Below are positions 1-9,129 of a stretch of DNA of 64,000 nucleotides, in pieces. The notes under the pieces were generated by a model. It saw nothing but the letters and a program-made list of their open reading frames with translations, had not been told where the DNA came from and searched no databases. Positions within the stretch are counted from its first letter, which is position 1. Each line of letters starts with the position of its first letter. Where the stretch lies: positions 52,126,174 to 52,190,173 of the forward strand of contig CM037790.1 of NCBI GenBank assembly GCA_021229015.1. The letters run 5' to 3'. The position numbers and the translations under genes are program-made. This DNA comes from Solen grandis (lineage: Eukaryota > Mollusca > Bivalvia > Adapedonta > Solenidae).

Positions 1-410
1 TCGAACGTTTACAACGGTGGGAGGGGGGTTCGCCAGATATATTAGGCTGGCGATTGTTTGGTGTGGCACCTCGTTGGGTGCTCTTAGTTTATTGAATAAA
101 CCTATTTGTATTGAGAATGTGAATATAATAATTTTGTTTTAAATATAAATAAATAAATAAAATAATTAATAATAATTAATTAAATAAATAACTTAAAACA
201 AAATAATAAAAAAAACAAAAAAACAAAAAACAAATAAATATAAATAATATTTAATAATAATAAATAATAATATTAATATATATTTAAAATAAAATAATGT
301 ATGGACCTATTTACACATTTATGCTTTACCTGGTTGAGTCGAAGGGTTGATTTTTGTTTACATTTGTTTAATGTTTTCTCCAATTTGTTCTTTTGCATAT
401 CACCATCAAT
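1..410. other. AT-rich leader of DIRS-like element
   Basis: No coding capacity seen. Positions 1-120 are mixed sequence with a G-rich run; 140-300 is almost pure A/T (aaataaataaat-type). It lies directly upstream of the gag-like frame and is probably the 5' untranslated or terminal part of the retroelement, but I could not find its matching terminal repeat, so the left boundary is not defined. Confidence 0.4.
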
Positions 411-1385
411 ATGAGAAAATCACAGCGGAAAAGGCGACCTGAGGCGCAGACTGTCCAGCCCCCTGCTCCCTCTGGACCACAATCGAAGAAGAGGATGTCC
501 GGTACCAGCCCCGTGTCCATGCCATCTAACGTCCCTGAGACAGCCAGCACAGTGGTTACGTCAACAGGCCCGGTACCCATGGTCAGCACAGTACCAGAAC
601 CGCCTGTCTTGGCAGACATTCCCAGTGTCCTTCCAGCCAGCAGCAGGGAAGGTAATGATCAGTTGCCCTTAGCTCTGCCTAGTGTGCATTCAGAGCTGGG
701 TTTTCATGTTTCAATGGTATTAAAAACTAAAATAATACAGGGTCAATATGTGGATTTGGCCCAACTTTTGGCTCCAAACCCAGGAGACCAAACTATAAGC
801 AGATTGGAGGTGGGCGGTTCTGGTGACATTATTGTAAACCCGCAACAGGTTAACAAAGTAATTACCTCAATCGAGGTGTGGTCGGATGCATTCTTGATTT
901 TTATGTCAATTTTTGTATCTGGTCATCCGCATAGGATTCAAGAATTGCTTAAGTACATGAGCACAATTAGATTGGCAGCCCAACGTCATCAGGGCTTTGG
1001 GTGGAGGTCTTATGACCAACAATTTAGATTACGGTTAGCAGCTGACCCTGTTGGGACAACATTTTCAAAAATTGATTATGAGTTATGGTTGTTATATGTG
1101 GGGCCCCCGAGACAGATTGACACTTATGTAGCAAATTCTAGAAAGTGTTATGACTTTAACTATCGTCAGTGTTCCAGGATCAATTGTCCGTATAGACACT
1201 TATGCATGTCATGTAATATTTCTCACCCATACAGATGGTGTTCAGCCAACAGGGGGGCAGCTCAGACCTCAAGGGGGCCTGGGCCCATGCGGGCTTCTGC
1301 TTCCCAGGGTCAACGTTGGGGCAGGCCCCTGCAGCAACCCAATTTCAGACCAAGGAGTAGTTTCTCAGTCAAGCCAAGATTTTAG
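411..1385 (+). CDS. Gag-like ORF1 protein of DIRS/Ngaro-type retrotransposon
   Basis: A 324-aa frame from the ATG at 411; the frame is open back to 393 but without an earlier ATG. The N-terminus is Lys/Arg-rich, followed by a Pro/Ser/Thr/Val-rich low-complexity region. The C-terminal part carries a Cys-rich cluster of the CCCH type (C-x7-C-x4-C-x3-H, starting CYDFNYRQC) followed by further CxxC and C residues, then an Arg/Gly/Pro-rich tail. Position ahead of an RT-RNase H frame and the zinc cluster fit the nucleic-acid-binding ORF1/Gag of DIRS-order elements. It overlaps the RT frame by 236 nt in another frame, as is usual in these elements. The role (RNA or particle binding) is inferred from position and zinc motif. 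Confidence 0.7.
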   Translation: MRKSQRKRRPEAQTVQPPAPSGPQSKKRMSGTSPVSMPSNVPETASTVVTSTGPVPMVSTVPEPPVLADIPSVLPASSREGNDQLPLALPSVHSELGFHVSMVLKTKIIQGQYVDLAQLLAPNPGDQTISRLEVGGSGDIIVNPQQVNKVITSIEVWSDAFLIFMSIFVSGHPHRIQELLKYMSTIRLAAQRHQGFGWRSYDQQFRLRLAADPVGTTFSKIDYELWLLYVGPPRQIDTYVANSRKCYDFNYRQCSRINCPYRHLCMSCNISHPYRWCSANRGAAQTSRGPGPMRASASQGQRWGRPLQQPNFRPRSSFSVKPRF

Positions 1386-3012
1386 GTTAAGTTTGGGTAT
1401 ATCTCCTATTAACGTTAAGCTGCTATGTTTGTATTTGGATATGTACCCTAACCGGCACGACGCTAGTATACTTAAAAACGGGTTTTTAAAGGGGTTTCGT
1501 CTAGGTTATCATGGTAATAGGGTTGCTGCGGTAGCATCTAACTTGAAGTCGGCACGGCTGAATCCATCAATTTTAAAAGAAAAGATTTTTAAGGAGGTTC
1601 AGTTGGGAAGATTTGCTGGCCCATTCAGAACACCACCTATTCCAAATTTAAGAGTTTCACCCGTGGGCCTTGTTCCTAAATCAGATGGCGGCTATCGCTT
1701 GATAACCCATTTGTCGCACCCAGAGGGCAGTAGTGTCAATGATGGAATTAGCGATGAAGATAGTTCTGTCAGTTATACACATTTCGATACAGTGGTAGAC
1801 ATGATATATAGTCTTGGGTTAGGTGCCAAAATGGCTAAAAGGGATATTAAGTCCGCTTTTCGCCTATTGCCTGTTTCTCCATCTGACATGGATCTCTTGG
1901 GTTTGAAAGATGAGGCTGGTAATATTTACATTGATAAATTCTTGCCTATGGGTTGTAAGACCTCGTGTGCTCTCTTTGAGAAATTTGCAACATTTTTGCA
2001 TTGGCTAGTCTCATACTTAGCTAAACAGAATAGTCTTGATCATTACTTGGATGATTTTATATTTGCTGGGGCTGGTGATACAAATGATTGCCAGGGGCTC
2101 ATTGCTACTTTTGATAACGTATGCAGGGAGCTTAATATTCCAATTGCTGACGAGAAGTCGATAGATCCTTGCACAACATTGACCTTCTTGGGCTTGGATA
2201 TTGATTCCTTGTTGTTGGTTGTAAAAATTCCTATTCATCGCACGGAGGAGTTGAAAGAATTAATTTCACACATGTTAACTCATAAGAAAGTGACCTTGAG
2301 AGAATTTCAGTCAGTGGTTGGTAAACTTTCTTTTTTCAGTAAAGCAGTTAGGTCAAGTAGGGCCTTCTTGAGGCGATTTTACAACGCAATGGTTAACATT
2401 AAAAAGCCTTATCACCGGTTACGCATTTCTTCAGAAATTCGGCAGGATTTTTTAATGTGGTTAACATTTTTAGATAATTTTAATGGGGTGACTCATATAC
2501 CAGAAAGGGAATGGTTGTTGAGTGACAACTTGCAGCTGTTCACTGACAGTGCCGGTTCAATAGGTCTAGGGTGTGGATGTTATTTTCAATGTGAGTGGTC
2601 TTTCTTTGAGTGGCCCCTCTCTTGGTGTACAACAGAAATTATGAAAGATATCACCTTTTTAGAGATGGTTCCAGTCTTGCTGGCTATATTTTTATGGGGG
2701 GAGGCTTTACAACATAACAGAGTGGTGTTACACATTGATAATATGGCTTTAGTGGCTGTTTTGAATACACAAACAACTAAGTCTAGGCGCACCATGCAAC
2801 TGGTTAGACACTTTGTGTTGCTCGCTATGGAATATAATATTGTCTTTAAGGCTGTACACGTGTCAACTCACTGTAATTCAGTCGCTGATGCTATTTCTCG
2901 TAAACAGTGGGACCGTTTCCGGAGAGTGGCGCCAGAGGCAGACAGTCATCCAAGGGTTGTGCCGGAAAGATTTCGTTCCACAGTTTACAATCTGAATCTA
3001 AAAGATTGCTGA
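1150..3012 (+). CDS. Reverse transcriptase-RNase H (DIRS order)
   Basis: A 620-aa frame; the first ~80 residues overlap gag and may not be translated as such. The RT domain begins near residue 140 with DIRS-type motifs GRFAGPF and SPVGLVPKSDGGYRLITHLS. The catalytic box is YLDDF near residue 299 (about 2044-2058), with an upstream Asp in KRDIKSAFR. An RNase H domain follows, with its four acidic positions visible: LFTDSAG (~466), FLEM (~505), HIDNM (~530) and VADAISR. No integrase or aspartic protease is present. The YR frame overlaps its end. The RT and RNase H parts carry no stop or frameshift, so the copy is young or was recently active. Assignment to DIRS/Ngaro rather than to gypsy-type LTR elements rests on the motif wording and the adjacent recombinase. 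Confidence 0.88.
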   Translation: MTLTIVSVPGSIVRIDTYACHVIFLTHTDGVQPTGGQLRPQGGLGPCGLLLPRVNVGAGPCSNPISDQGVVSQSSQDFRLSLGISPINVKLLCLYLDMYPNRHDASILKNGFLKGFRLGYHGNRVAAVASNLKSARLNPSILKEKIFKEVQLGRFAGPFRTPPIPNLRVSPVGLVPKSDGGYRLITHLSHPEGSSVNDGISDEDSSVSYTHFDTVVDMIYSLGLGAKMAKRDIKSAFRLLPVSPSDMDLLGLKDEAGNIYIDKFLPMGCKTSCALFEKFATFLHWLVSYLAKQNSLDHYLDDFIFAGAGDTNDCQGLIATFDNVCRELNIPIADEKSIDPCTTLTFLGLDIDSLLLVVKIPIHRTEELKELISHMLTHKKVTLREFQSVVGKLSFFSKAVRSSRAFLRRFYNAMVNIKKPYHRLRISSEIRQDFLMWLTFLDNFNGVTHIPEREWLLSDNLQLFTDSAGSIGLGCGCYFQCEWSFFEWPLSWCTTEIMKDITFLEMVPVLLAIFLWGEALQHNRVVLHIDNMALVAVLNTQTTKSRRTMQLVRHFVLLAMEYNIVFKAVHVSTHCNSVADAISRKQWDRFRRVAPEADSHPRVVPERFRSTVYNLNLKDC

Positions 3013-3839
3013 ACACTTCGTTAGCTGACAATACTAAAATATCATATGCTAATGGAATCCTTAGTTTTGATCATTTCAGGTCAATATACAGTTTAGCAAA
3101 AACTTGGCCTCCTACTATCGAAAATGTTACCCTTTTTATAGCATGGTTGTCCTTGCAAGGATTTTCTTATAACACTGCTCGTTTATATGTAAATGCAATA
3201 AGTTTTCAATGTAAGATTAAAAATTTTGATGATGTTACAAAGAACTTTATTATACAGAAGGCCCTTGAAGGGGTAAGGCGTACAGGCAGTCAGAGGCAGA
3301 CAAGACTACCTATAACCAGTCATTTACTTAAGTCGGTTCTTAGTGCATTACCTAGCATTTGCTCAAACACTTATGAATCCAGATTGTTTGGGGCAGCTTA
3401 TTGCTTGGCATTCTTTGCCTTTTTAAGGGTGAGTGAATTAGCAGTAGTTAATAGGCAGAACATACATGTTTTACTTGATACTGATGTGTCATTGGAAGAT
3501 AATGGGGAAGCTATGATTTTGTTAATTCGTTATTCAAAAACCGACCAAATTGGGATGGGTACATATTTGCGTCTTTGTCGGACAGGCACATTCCCTTGCC
3601 CTGTAATAGCCTTACAGCAGTATTTGGCACAGCGCCCGGAATATCATGGTCCATTGTTTTGCCATCTTGATAAAACCCCTCTTACACGTTATCAGTTTAC
3701 TGCAGTCTTAAAGCATAATTTGTGTTTAAAGCTTATAGATTTGCAGATTTCATTATATTTTGTGCAGCATAATTTTGTGTTAAAGCTTATAGATTTGCAG
3801 ATTTCATTATATTTTATTCTGACCACATTAATTCTGTGA
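2907..3839 (+). pseudogene. Tyrosine recombinase of DIRS element, C-terminally truncated
   Basis: The frame has an N-terminal core-binding-like helical region (motifs TKISYANGILSFDHF and TARLYVNAISF). The start of the catalytic domain follows, with the first catalytic Arg in FLRVSEL (~3425) and the beta-hairpin Lys in YSKTDQ (~3530). Homology stops after TRYQFTAVLK (~3712), before the expected HxxR and nucleophilic Tyr. The remaining ~42 residues derive from a 54-bp tandem duplication. The protein would therefore lack the second Arg, the His box and the Tyr and should be inactive. It overlaps the RT frame by 106 nt; no ATG lies at its beginning, so expression by frameshift or re-initiation is likely. 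It belongs to the same element as the two upstream frames. Confidence 0.8.
3713..3819. repeat. Tandem 54-bp duplication breaking the recombinase frame
   Basis: Two near-identical copies, 3713-3766 and 3767-3819, each starting gcataattt and containing aaagcttatagatttgcag. They lie exactly where recombinase similarity ends. Confidence 0.85.
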
Positions 3840-4110
3840 AATTGAGCTTTAAGTTTTGTGAAATTCAAGCCTTTGTGGCTTGCTTGTTTAAGCCTTTGTG
3901 GCGTGCTTGCCTTGCTATAGCCTTTGTGGCATGTTTAGCCTTTGTGGCTTTAAGGATTGCTGTAAAGGGTCGCCCTTAAACGACGATTTGTCCGGTGCCC
4001 TGTTATCCAAGTGGTTTAACATGAGGGGCGCGGGAATCCTGGAACCATGCCCAAATGAGTGCCAAACACATTTTAGGAAGGGGGGAGTGTTTTAGCTTGT
4101 TGTATTGCAT
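3840..4110. repeat. Minisatellite-like tail of the DIRS element
   Basis: Four copies of gcctttgtggc with spacings of about 18-26 bp between 3868 and 3953, followed by ~150 bp with no coding signal. Probably the 3' part of the DIRS element or its junction with other DNA; the right end is undefined. Confidence 0.5.
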
Positions 4111-4358
4111 TTGCTGTATACATGTATATATTTGTAATTAAATAGTGTATTTCATTTAAAATGTAGCATTGTTGTATTTTGGTCGATCGGATGTCAGGCA
4201 ACAAAGCAGTAGTTAAATGTCTATATTGCTTTTGGCGGTATAAAAAGGTCATTTGGAGATTACAATTAATGAGGGTTTTATAAATTAGGGACGGGATTAT
4301 ATAGTAAAGTTTCTTTCTGCCGTTGCTTGACAGCGGGTCGTCCTCTTTTCTCCCAATC
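4111..4358. other. Noncoding spacer
   Basis: AT-rich, no coding frame of note. The minus-strand reading just downstream of the Jockey fragment is disrupted here, so part of it may be decayed 3' sequence of that retroelement. Confidence 0.4.
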
Positions 4359-4672
4359 TCACAATAATGTTTTATAGTTAGGGTGAAATACGCTGTCATA
4401 AGCTGGATTACTCGGATTTGATTTGAGTTTTGTAATATACTGTAAGGTTAATTTTTCTCTACGTAGATATAAGGATGGTTCATTTGCAGCTACATAAAGG
4501 CTTTCAACAGGAGAAGTTTTAAATGCGCCAAGTGCCAAGCGAAGTCCTTGATGATGAATTGTATCCAGTAACTGTAAATATGATTTTCTGGCTGAACCAT
4601 AAACGATACAGCCATAGTCTAGTTTTGAACGAATTAGAGAACGGTATAAATTCAATAGGACTTTTGTATCAG
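4359..4672 (-). pseudogene. Jockey/LINE-type reverse transcriptase fragment
   Basis: The minus-strand frame carries the segment typical of the region after the RT core in Jockey-like non-LTR elements: LYRSLIRSKLDYGCIVYGSA, then LDTIHHQGLRLALGAFKTSP and PVESLYVAANEPSLYLRR. Only ~100 residues remain. The N-terminal side ends abruptly at about 4667, exactly where the 123-bp viral repeat starts, which suggests that the virus-derived block was inserted into, or recombined with, this retroelement. The C-terminal side hits a stop at 4359. No EN or catalytic YxDD is included, so it is a dead fragment. Confidence 0.75.
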
Positions 4673-4789
4673 ACACATGACACCTTTCTAGGTATGTCCT
4701 GTCCGGACGGCTTTTCAACGCCTTTGTTAGTTATATATATAGAACAAAGTAGACTATATATATATAGACTAGTGTGAATTGGGATTTTG
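4667..4789 (+). repeat. 123-bp direct repeat, copy 1 (viral terminus or promoter)
   Basis: Identical over 123 bp to 13135-13257, same orientation, 8468 bp apart. It contains the palindrome tccgga and two TA-rich blocks (ttatatatataga and actatatatatataga) that could serve as TATA boxes. It lies 34 bp upstream of the first viral ATG at 4824; copy 2 lies just upstream of the polymerase frame. It is either the shared terminal sequence of two genome segments or a duplicated promoter/leader. Confidence 0.9.
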
Positions 4790-4823
4790 TGGACTTAGGA
4801 TGTGAAATTGAAAAACTGTGAGT

Positions 4824-5222
4824 ATGAAAGATTTAATATTACCAGAGGGTGAATTTATAAAGACTTGTATTTGTGCTAAATGTAAATTAGAAGTTGACTT
4901 TCAGTTAGATTGTGAATTATTTTGCATTGAAGCATTTGACTGGATAGAAGACCATTGTTATATTTGTTATCAAACATTTGCATTCTGTCAAAAATGTTGG
5001 GATGAAAAGAAAATATTCAGTCAAGCAGATGGATTTGAATTTGATGAGGATACAATTGATGACATATTCTCAGACTGGGAGAAAGAATGGGAGTCTAAGA
5101 GAGGAAAAAGTTTTGTTGCTAGGAGACTAATACTTCTATCAGGTCCACAGTATTGGAAAGATTTATTCGTTTGTGATGAATGTTTAAGGAAGTATGTACA
5201 TTTGGAGGATGTAGGAAGATAA
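4824..5222 (+). CDS. Small Cys-rich (zinc-binding) viral protein
   Basis: A 132-aa frame from the ATG at 4824; an in-frame GTG lies six bases upstream, but the ATG is preferred. Three Cys pairs stand out: CAKC near residue 18, a CYIC-x6-CQKC cluster near residue 45, and CDEC near the C-terminus. These could ligate two zinc ions; between them lies a very acidic stretch (DEDTIDDIF). I do not recognise the family. Small zinc-finger nonstructural proteins (NS3) are known in densoviruses and bidnaviruses and are placed near the genome end, so an NS3-like role is possible but only inferred. It is the first gene after repeat copy 1, 18 nt ahead of the capsid gene, consistent with one viral transcription unit. 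Confidence 0.65.
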   Translation: MKDLILPEGEFIKTCICAKCKLEVDFQLDCELFCIEAFDWIEDHCYICYQTFAFCQKCWDEKKIFSQADGFEFDEDTIDDIFSDWEKEWESKRGKSFVARRLILLSGPQYWKDLFVCDECLRKYVHLEDVGR

Positions 5223-5240
5223 TTCTAACATCCTTTTCAG

Positions 5241-7634
5241 ATGGCAGATAAAGACCAGACTCCAGGAACTAGTACAGGAAATAATGGTGGATCTGCTGAC
5301 AAACAAGAATTTTTAGGTAAATTCTTAGAATCCCAGATTTATGATCAAAATAGACAAGAGGGGCAAGGTTATAATGCAGGTGTCAGTGGTTCAGCTAATC
5401 CGGTGTTTGACTATCATATAAATCAGAATTCAGGATCTACAAAGATTAAGACATTCTCTCAGACTTTTACACACTGTATGCATAGCACAGGCGTCGGTCC
5501 AGGAGCCAGTATTTATGCAGGTAAAGTACCAGATAACAAACCTCAATATTTGTGGGATTGGGGAGCCTATACATTGCCTTACAACTATACAAAAGCTGCA
5601 ATAAGGCCAGAGGTCATTAGACCAATATGGCAGAATGCAAACTCATGGGAATTGATCTCACATGCTGTAACTGTATATGACATGTATAACTGGAAGGATG
5701 AGATACAGTCGGACGGTCGAATTGTATCCACTCCAGTAAATGATACTGTAGAGGTATTTACAGACGACAATCACTATTTCAGACCAGAAAATATTATGAT
5801 AACTGGAAATAAACGTAGTCCATATCAAATTTGTAAAGGCTACAGAGCTATTGAATTAAAGAATTTAAAAGATGGGGAATTGAGTAGGGCAGGCATTTTA
5901 TATCCACATGAATTATATTTGGCTACAAAAGATACTGAGACTCTTGACAGTTTGAAAGACTGCATCTTTGACCCTTACAATGGGGTTCTGGGTGTGAGTA
6001 CTTGGCATGGTTCTAGCCTCCATTTTGAACATCAAGTTAACTCTGGGAGGTATGGAATGGGTATGTTCAGCCAAATGAATTATCCAGCATGTAATAAGGA
6101 CCAACCTCAAATTGCCAATGAGATATACGATACAGTTTACGGGATGGAAACAAACATGTGGACTCAGGTAAATAGAAAGCCTATCTTACCTCCACCTGCA
6201 GTCTTAATAAGATTAATACCTATCTTTTCAAGTAATGGTTATACAACTCGGACTGCAGTTTTTAAAGTAAAGTATGAGTGCACTATGAAGTTTTATTTCA
6301 GCCCCAAGATTGGTGCAAAGATTCTAGGCAGAGGTCACCAGGGAGCACTTGAAACCATACCTGAGAAGGACTTATTTAAGCAAGTAAGGCATGCGAAAGA
6401 CCATTATCATCATGGTCTACATCCCGATGTATTAACTGCTCCTATGATATCTTATCAGGTAGATGCAAATTTAAGGGAAGGTGAAACTGAAATTCCTCAC
6501 GCAGTAGTGCCCCCTGAACATGAACAAAATTATGATGTATCACCTAAAGGTAAAAAGATATTGAAAACAGGAGTAGGCAGTAGATTTACAGGTAGAATTC
6601 AAGATCATTATGACGTACAAGACAAAACAATTGCAGGTACATCATATGAACAAACAATACATACAAAAATATCTGATGAAGCAAAAACTGTAGTGGAAGC
6701 ACCTACAGATGGGTCACCTGATGAAACTATTAATCCTGAACATACATTAACACATTTGAAGGCAACAGGTATCATTGAACCAGATTATGAAATTACAGAC
6801 GCGGATGATGAATGGTTAGCTAAGGTAGTAGTACCAAATGACATTTTGGAAACTGCTCTGGTCATGAATAACATAGAAAGTAAAAACCCAGAACAATTAA
6901 TTGTTGAGAAATCAACAAATGCACCATTCTTACCTGTTAGGTGGACAGAAGGTTTTGAAGGCACCTCTCTCACAAATATTGAAGGTATTCAGACTCTTAG
7001 TTTAGTTTGGCAAAATCTGGGAGTACCTGCAGATAAGATTAAAGAAATTAAAAAGGTATATTCAAATAGGTTTTTCATACCTAGACCAAAAGGTGTAAAG
7101 GTCATAACAAGACATGATGACAATGCAGGTAAAATTATAACATACACAATACCTGATTTGGAAGAAATGAGAGAAAGAAATAAAGAAGTTCTGTCAAGAC
7201 TTGGCGTTTACAACAGAGCAGCTCAACAGGTACAAGTGCCTAGCTCATCAATAAGAAATATACACAATGTAGCTCAAACATATGAAGAAATTAACCCTAA
7301 CATTCCATTACAGACTGTCGGACCACAACCTTCAACTTCAGGAATAAAGAGGAATAGAGCAGGTGAACCAGTGGGATTAGCTCAAACATTATCTGAAACC
7401 TTGCCCCAAAGAGTAGTAAATAGTGTGGTAGGTGCAATTGCAGGTGTAGACCCCGGATTTGTGGCAGCAGCAAGGACTTCATTTGAAGCACTGCAGAGTT
7501 CTTACAATTACATGTCGGAGACCCTCGGGTTGGCAGAAGATAATGAAGATTGGAACACTATGCCAGACTTAGGCTCACCTAAAGCAACATCTACGGAGAA
7601 GAAGAAACCGAAAGCCATTGGTGGTGGACATTGA
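5241..7634 (+). CDS. Parvovirus/bidnavirus-like major capsid protein
   Basis: A 797-aa intact frame from the ATG at 5241. The N-terminus is Gly/Ser/Thr/Asn-rich, as in many parvovirus VPs. Residues ~60-380 look like a jelly-roll capsid core: alternating beta-like stretches, Trp-rich motifs (QYLWDWGAYTLPYNY), and an ending segment with Pro-rich RKPILPPPAVLIRLIPIF followed by a beta strand, resembling the last strands of parvovirus VPs. The C-terminal ~400 residues are hydrophilic, Pro- and Thr-rich, with a basic KKKPK near the end that could act as a nuclear signal. The protein is longer than typical densovirus major VP. I see no phospholipase A2 motif (no HDxxY). Neighbours sit 18 and 19 nt away. 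The structural role is inferred from layout and partial motif likeness, not from a search. Confidence 0.65.
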   Translation: MADKDQTPGTSTGNNGGSADKQEFLGKFLESQIYDQNRQEGQGYNAGVSGSANPVFDYHINQNSGSTKIKTFSQTFTHCMHSTGVGPGASIYAGKVPDNKPQYLWDWGAYTLPYNYTKAAIRPEVIRPIWQNANSWELISHAVTVYDMYNWKDEIQSDGRIVSTPVNDTVEVFTDDNHYFRPENIMITGNKRSPYQICKGYRAIELKNLKDGELSRAGILYPHELYLATKDTETLDSLKDCIFDPYNGVLGVSTWHGSSLHFEHQVNSGRYGMGMFSQMNYPACNKDQPQIANEIYDTVYGMETNMWTQVNRKPILPPPAVLIRLIPIFSSNGYTTRTAVFKVKYECTMKFYFSPKIGAKILGRGHQGALETIPEKDLFKQVRHAKDHYHHGLHPDVLTAPMISYQVDANLREGETEIPHAVVPPEHEQNYDVSPKGKKILKTGVGSRFTGRIQDHYDVQDKTIAGTSYEQTIHTKISDEAKTVVEAPTDGSPDETINPEHTLTHLKATGIIEPDYEITDADDEWLAKVVVPNDILETALVMNNIESKNPEQLIVEKSTNAPFLPVRWTEGFEGTSLTNIEGIQTLSLVWQNLGVPADKIKEIKKVYSNRFFIPRPKGVKVITRHDDNAGKIITYTIPDLEEMRERNKEVLSRLGVYNRAAQQVQVPSSSIRNIHNVAQTYEEINPNIPLQTVGPQPSTSGIKRNRAGEPVGLAQTLSETLPQRVVNSVVGAIAGVDPGFVAAARTSFEALQSSYNYMSETLGLAEDNEDWNTMPDLGSPKATSTEKKKPKAIGGGH

Positions 7635-7653
7635 AATTAAAAAGTGATAAGGT

Positions 7654-7950
7654 ATGGAAAGACAAAACTCCATTATTATTGTTGACAATCAAAAGGAAAA
7701 ATTTGTTATAAATATTGTTAAAATATGTATGGCATGCTTCTTAACAATTATGTTCTCATGTTTCTTAGCATTGGACTTAGGTGAGAAAGAGTTGTGGGTG
7801 ATTCTAATAACATTAAGCATTCAAAACATATTCAGTGGAACAATAAAGTCTAGGAAAAATGGCAACATGGAAACCCCTGTCAATATATCAGGAGGTAGAG
7901 CCAATGAGAAACTTTCTAAAGCCTCAGGCAGTCGAACAACTTTGGGCTAA
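7654..7950 (+). CDS. Small two-segment membrane protein
   Basis: A 98-aa frame from the ATG at 7654, 19 nt after the capsid stop. Two hydrophobic segments are visible, about residues 18-42 (containing MACFLTIMFSCFLALDL) and 47-62 (ELWVILITLSIQNIF), followed by a basic, Gly/Ser-rich tail. It overlaps the next gene by 92 nt in another frame. I do not recognise the family. The compact spacing argues that it is real; a role in membrane passage or egress would be speculation. Confidence 0.5.
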   Translation: MERQNSIIIVDNQKEKFVINIVKICMACFLTIMFSCFLALDLGEKELWVILITLSIQNIFSGTIKSRKNGNMETPVNISGGRANEKLSKASGSRTTLG

Positions 7951-8995
7951 ACATGGGCCTATTAACCCACGGGAACCACCAACATTATACAACTGTAGTA
8001 TATTGTCTTTTTGGTCTAAGTTAATTAATCCTGCACACATGGTTACAGAAGTTAGTGATGGAGTAGGAGAAACAATTGAAGGTGTCTCATTAATTGTTGA
8101 TAAATATATGAAGTTAAACAAGGTAGTTGGAACGGGTACAGATACTGTAATTGGAGGTAATTGGCACAGTAGTTTTAAGAAATGTGCAAAATTTAGGAAA
8201 CCCTTAGGTAACGTAGAAGAAGACAATGACTTCCATCCATTCCTTGCTTGTTTTGTTCCTCAAAAATTTGAATATACACTGGTAGGATTGTGGAAAAATA
8301 CTGCATACGGTTGGAACGCAAAGATACTTTCAGAATATCAATCAGACTTAAAATCTGATTTGTACACGGGAACATATAATAAACAAGAATATTTATTTGA
8401 AATATTGTTTCAAAAGTACAGGTTAGACTATAGAAAGTCTTCACGTCTATTAATGCAACCAGAATATCCAAATTGGGTAAACAGTAGTTTCATAATTGTA
8501 TTTGGGGAAGATGGATACCAAGATTTCTTTAAAAATCCGTGGGAAGGAAAAGAAGAAAACACTTTACAATTCAAGTTGTTATTGACAGACACACACATGA
8601 ACATGCATACAGTTAGTGGTCAGAGATATTCAAAAAATATGTGGTACAGATACATACCAATAGGACCATCGATTTCAGCAACAGCAGCAGTAGCAGTCAA
8701 ACTTAGAGTTTATGTTTCATTTTCTGAAAGAACAAAAGGATTTCCTGTTTGGGAACATTGGGTAGAAGGGGTAGACATACCAATGATACACTCAAAGGCT
8801 GGTCTAGATGAAAAATATGTAGTAGCAAACTTATCCAAAGCTGTTGAAAAAAATGCTGTAAATGGATTTCCTATTGCTATGTGGATTGAAAGTAGAGAAA
8901 ATTATAATGCACTTCAGGTGACATTAACAAATAAGGTGATAGACTTAGACAAGAAATTGCAATCATTAACTGCACAAATGACAACTGTATCTAAA
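7859..8995 (+). CDS. Second probable structural protein, 5' part (interrupted)
   Basis: An ATG at 7859 opens a frame whose native part runs to the AAA codon at 8993-8995; the frame then continues 11 codons into an inserted host repeat and stops at 9031. The native 379 residues are rich in aromatic and beta-prone stretches (PLGNVEEDNDFHPF; NMWYRYIPIGPS) and end in a heptad-like helical segment (VIDLDKKLQSL). The same reading resumes beyond the insertion at 10251 as a further helical tail. I do not recognise the family; position after the capsid gene and the helical C-terminus suggest an oligomeric virion or receptor-binding protein. This is inference. Confidence 0.6.
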
Positions 8996-9129
8996 CAAGA
9001 GGGCCATGATGGCCCTGGATCGCTCACCTGAGTACCATTGCTACAACTGATTACAAGGTTTTTAAACAGACAATAATTCTGATATAACTCAATCTTAAAC
9101 ATTTTAGCCCTGACAATACTACACACCAA

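Noticed and set aside
5241..5900. Phospholipase A2 domain in the capsid protein
   Set aside because: No HDxxY or calcium-loop motif found in the N-terminal region.
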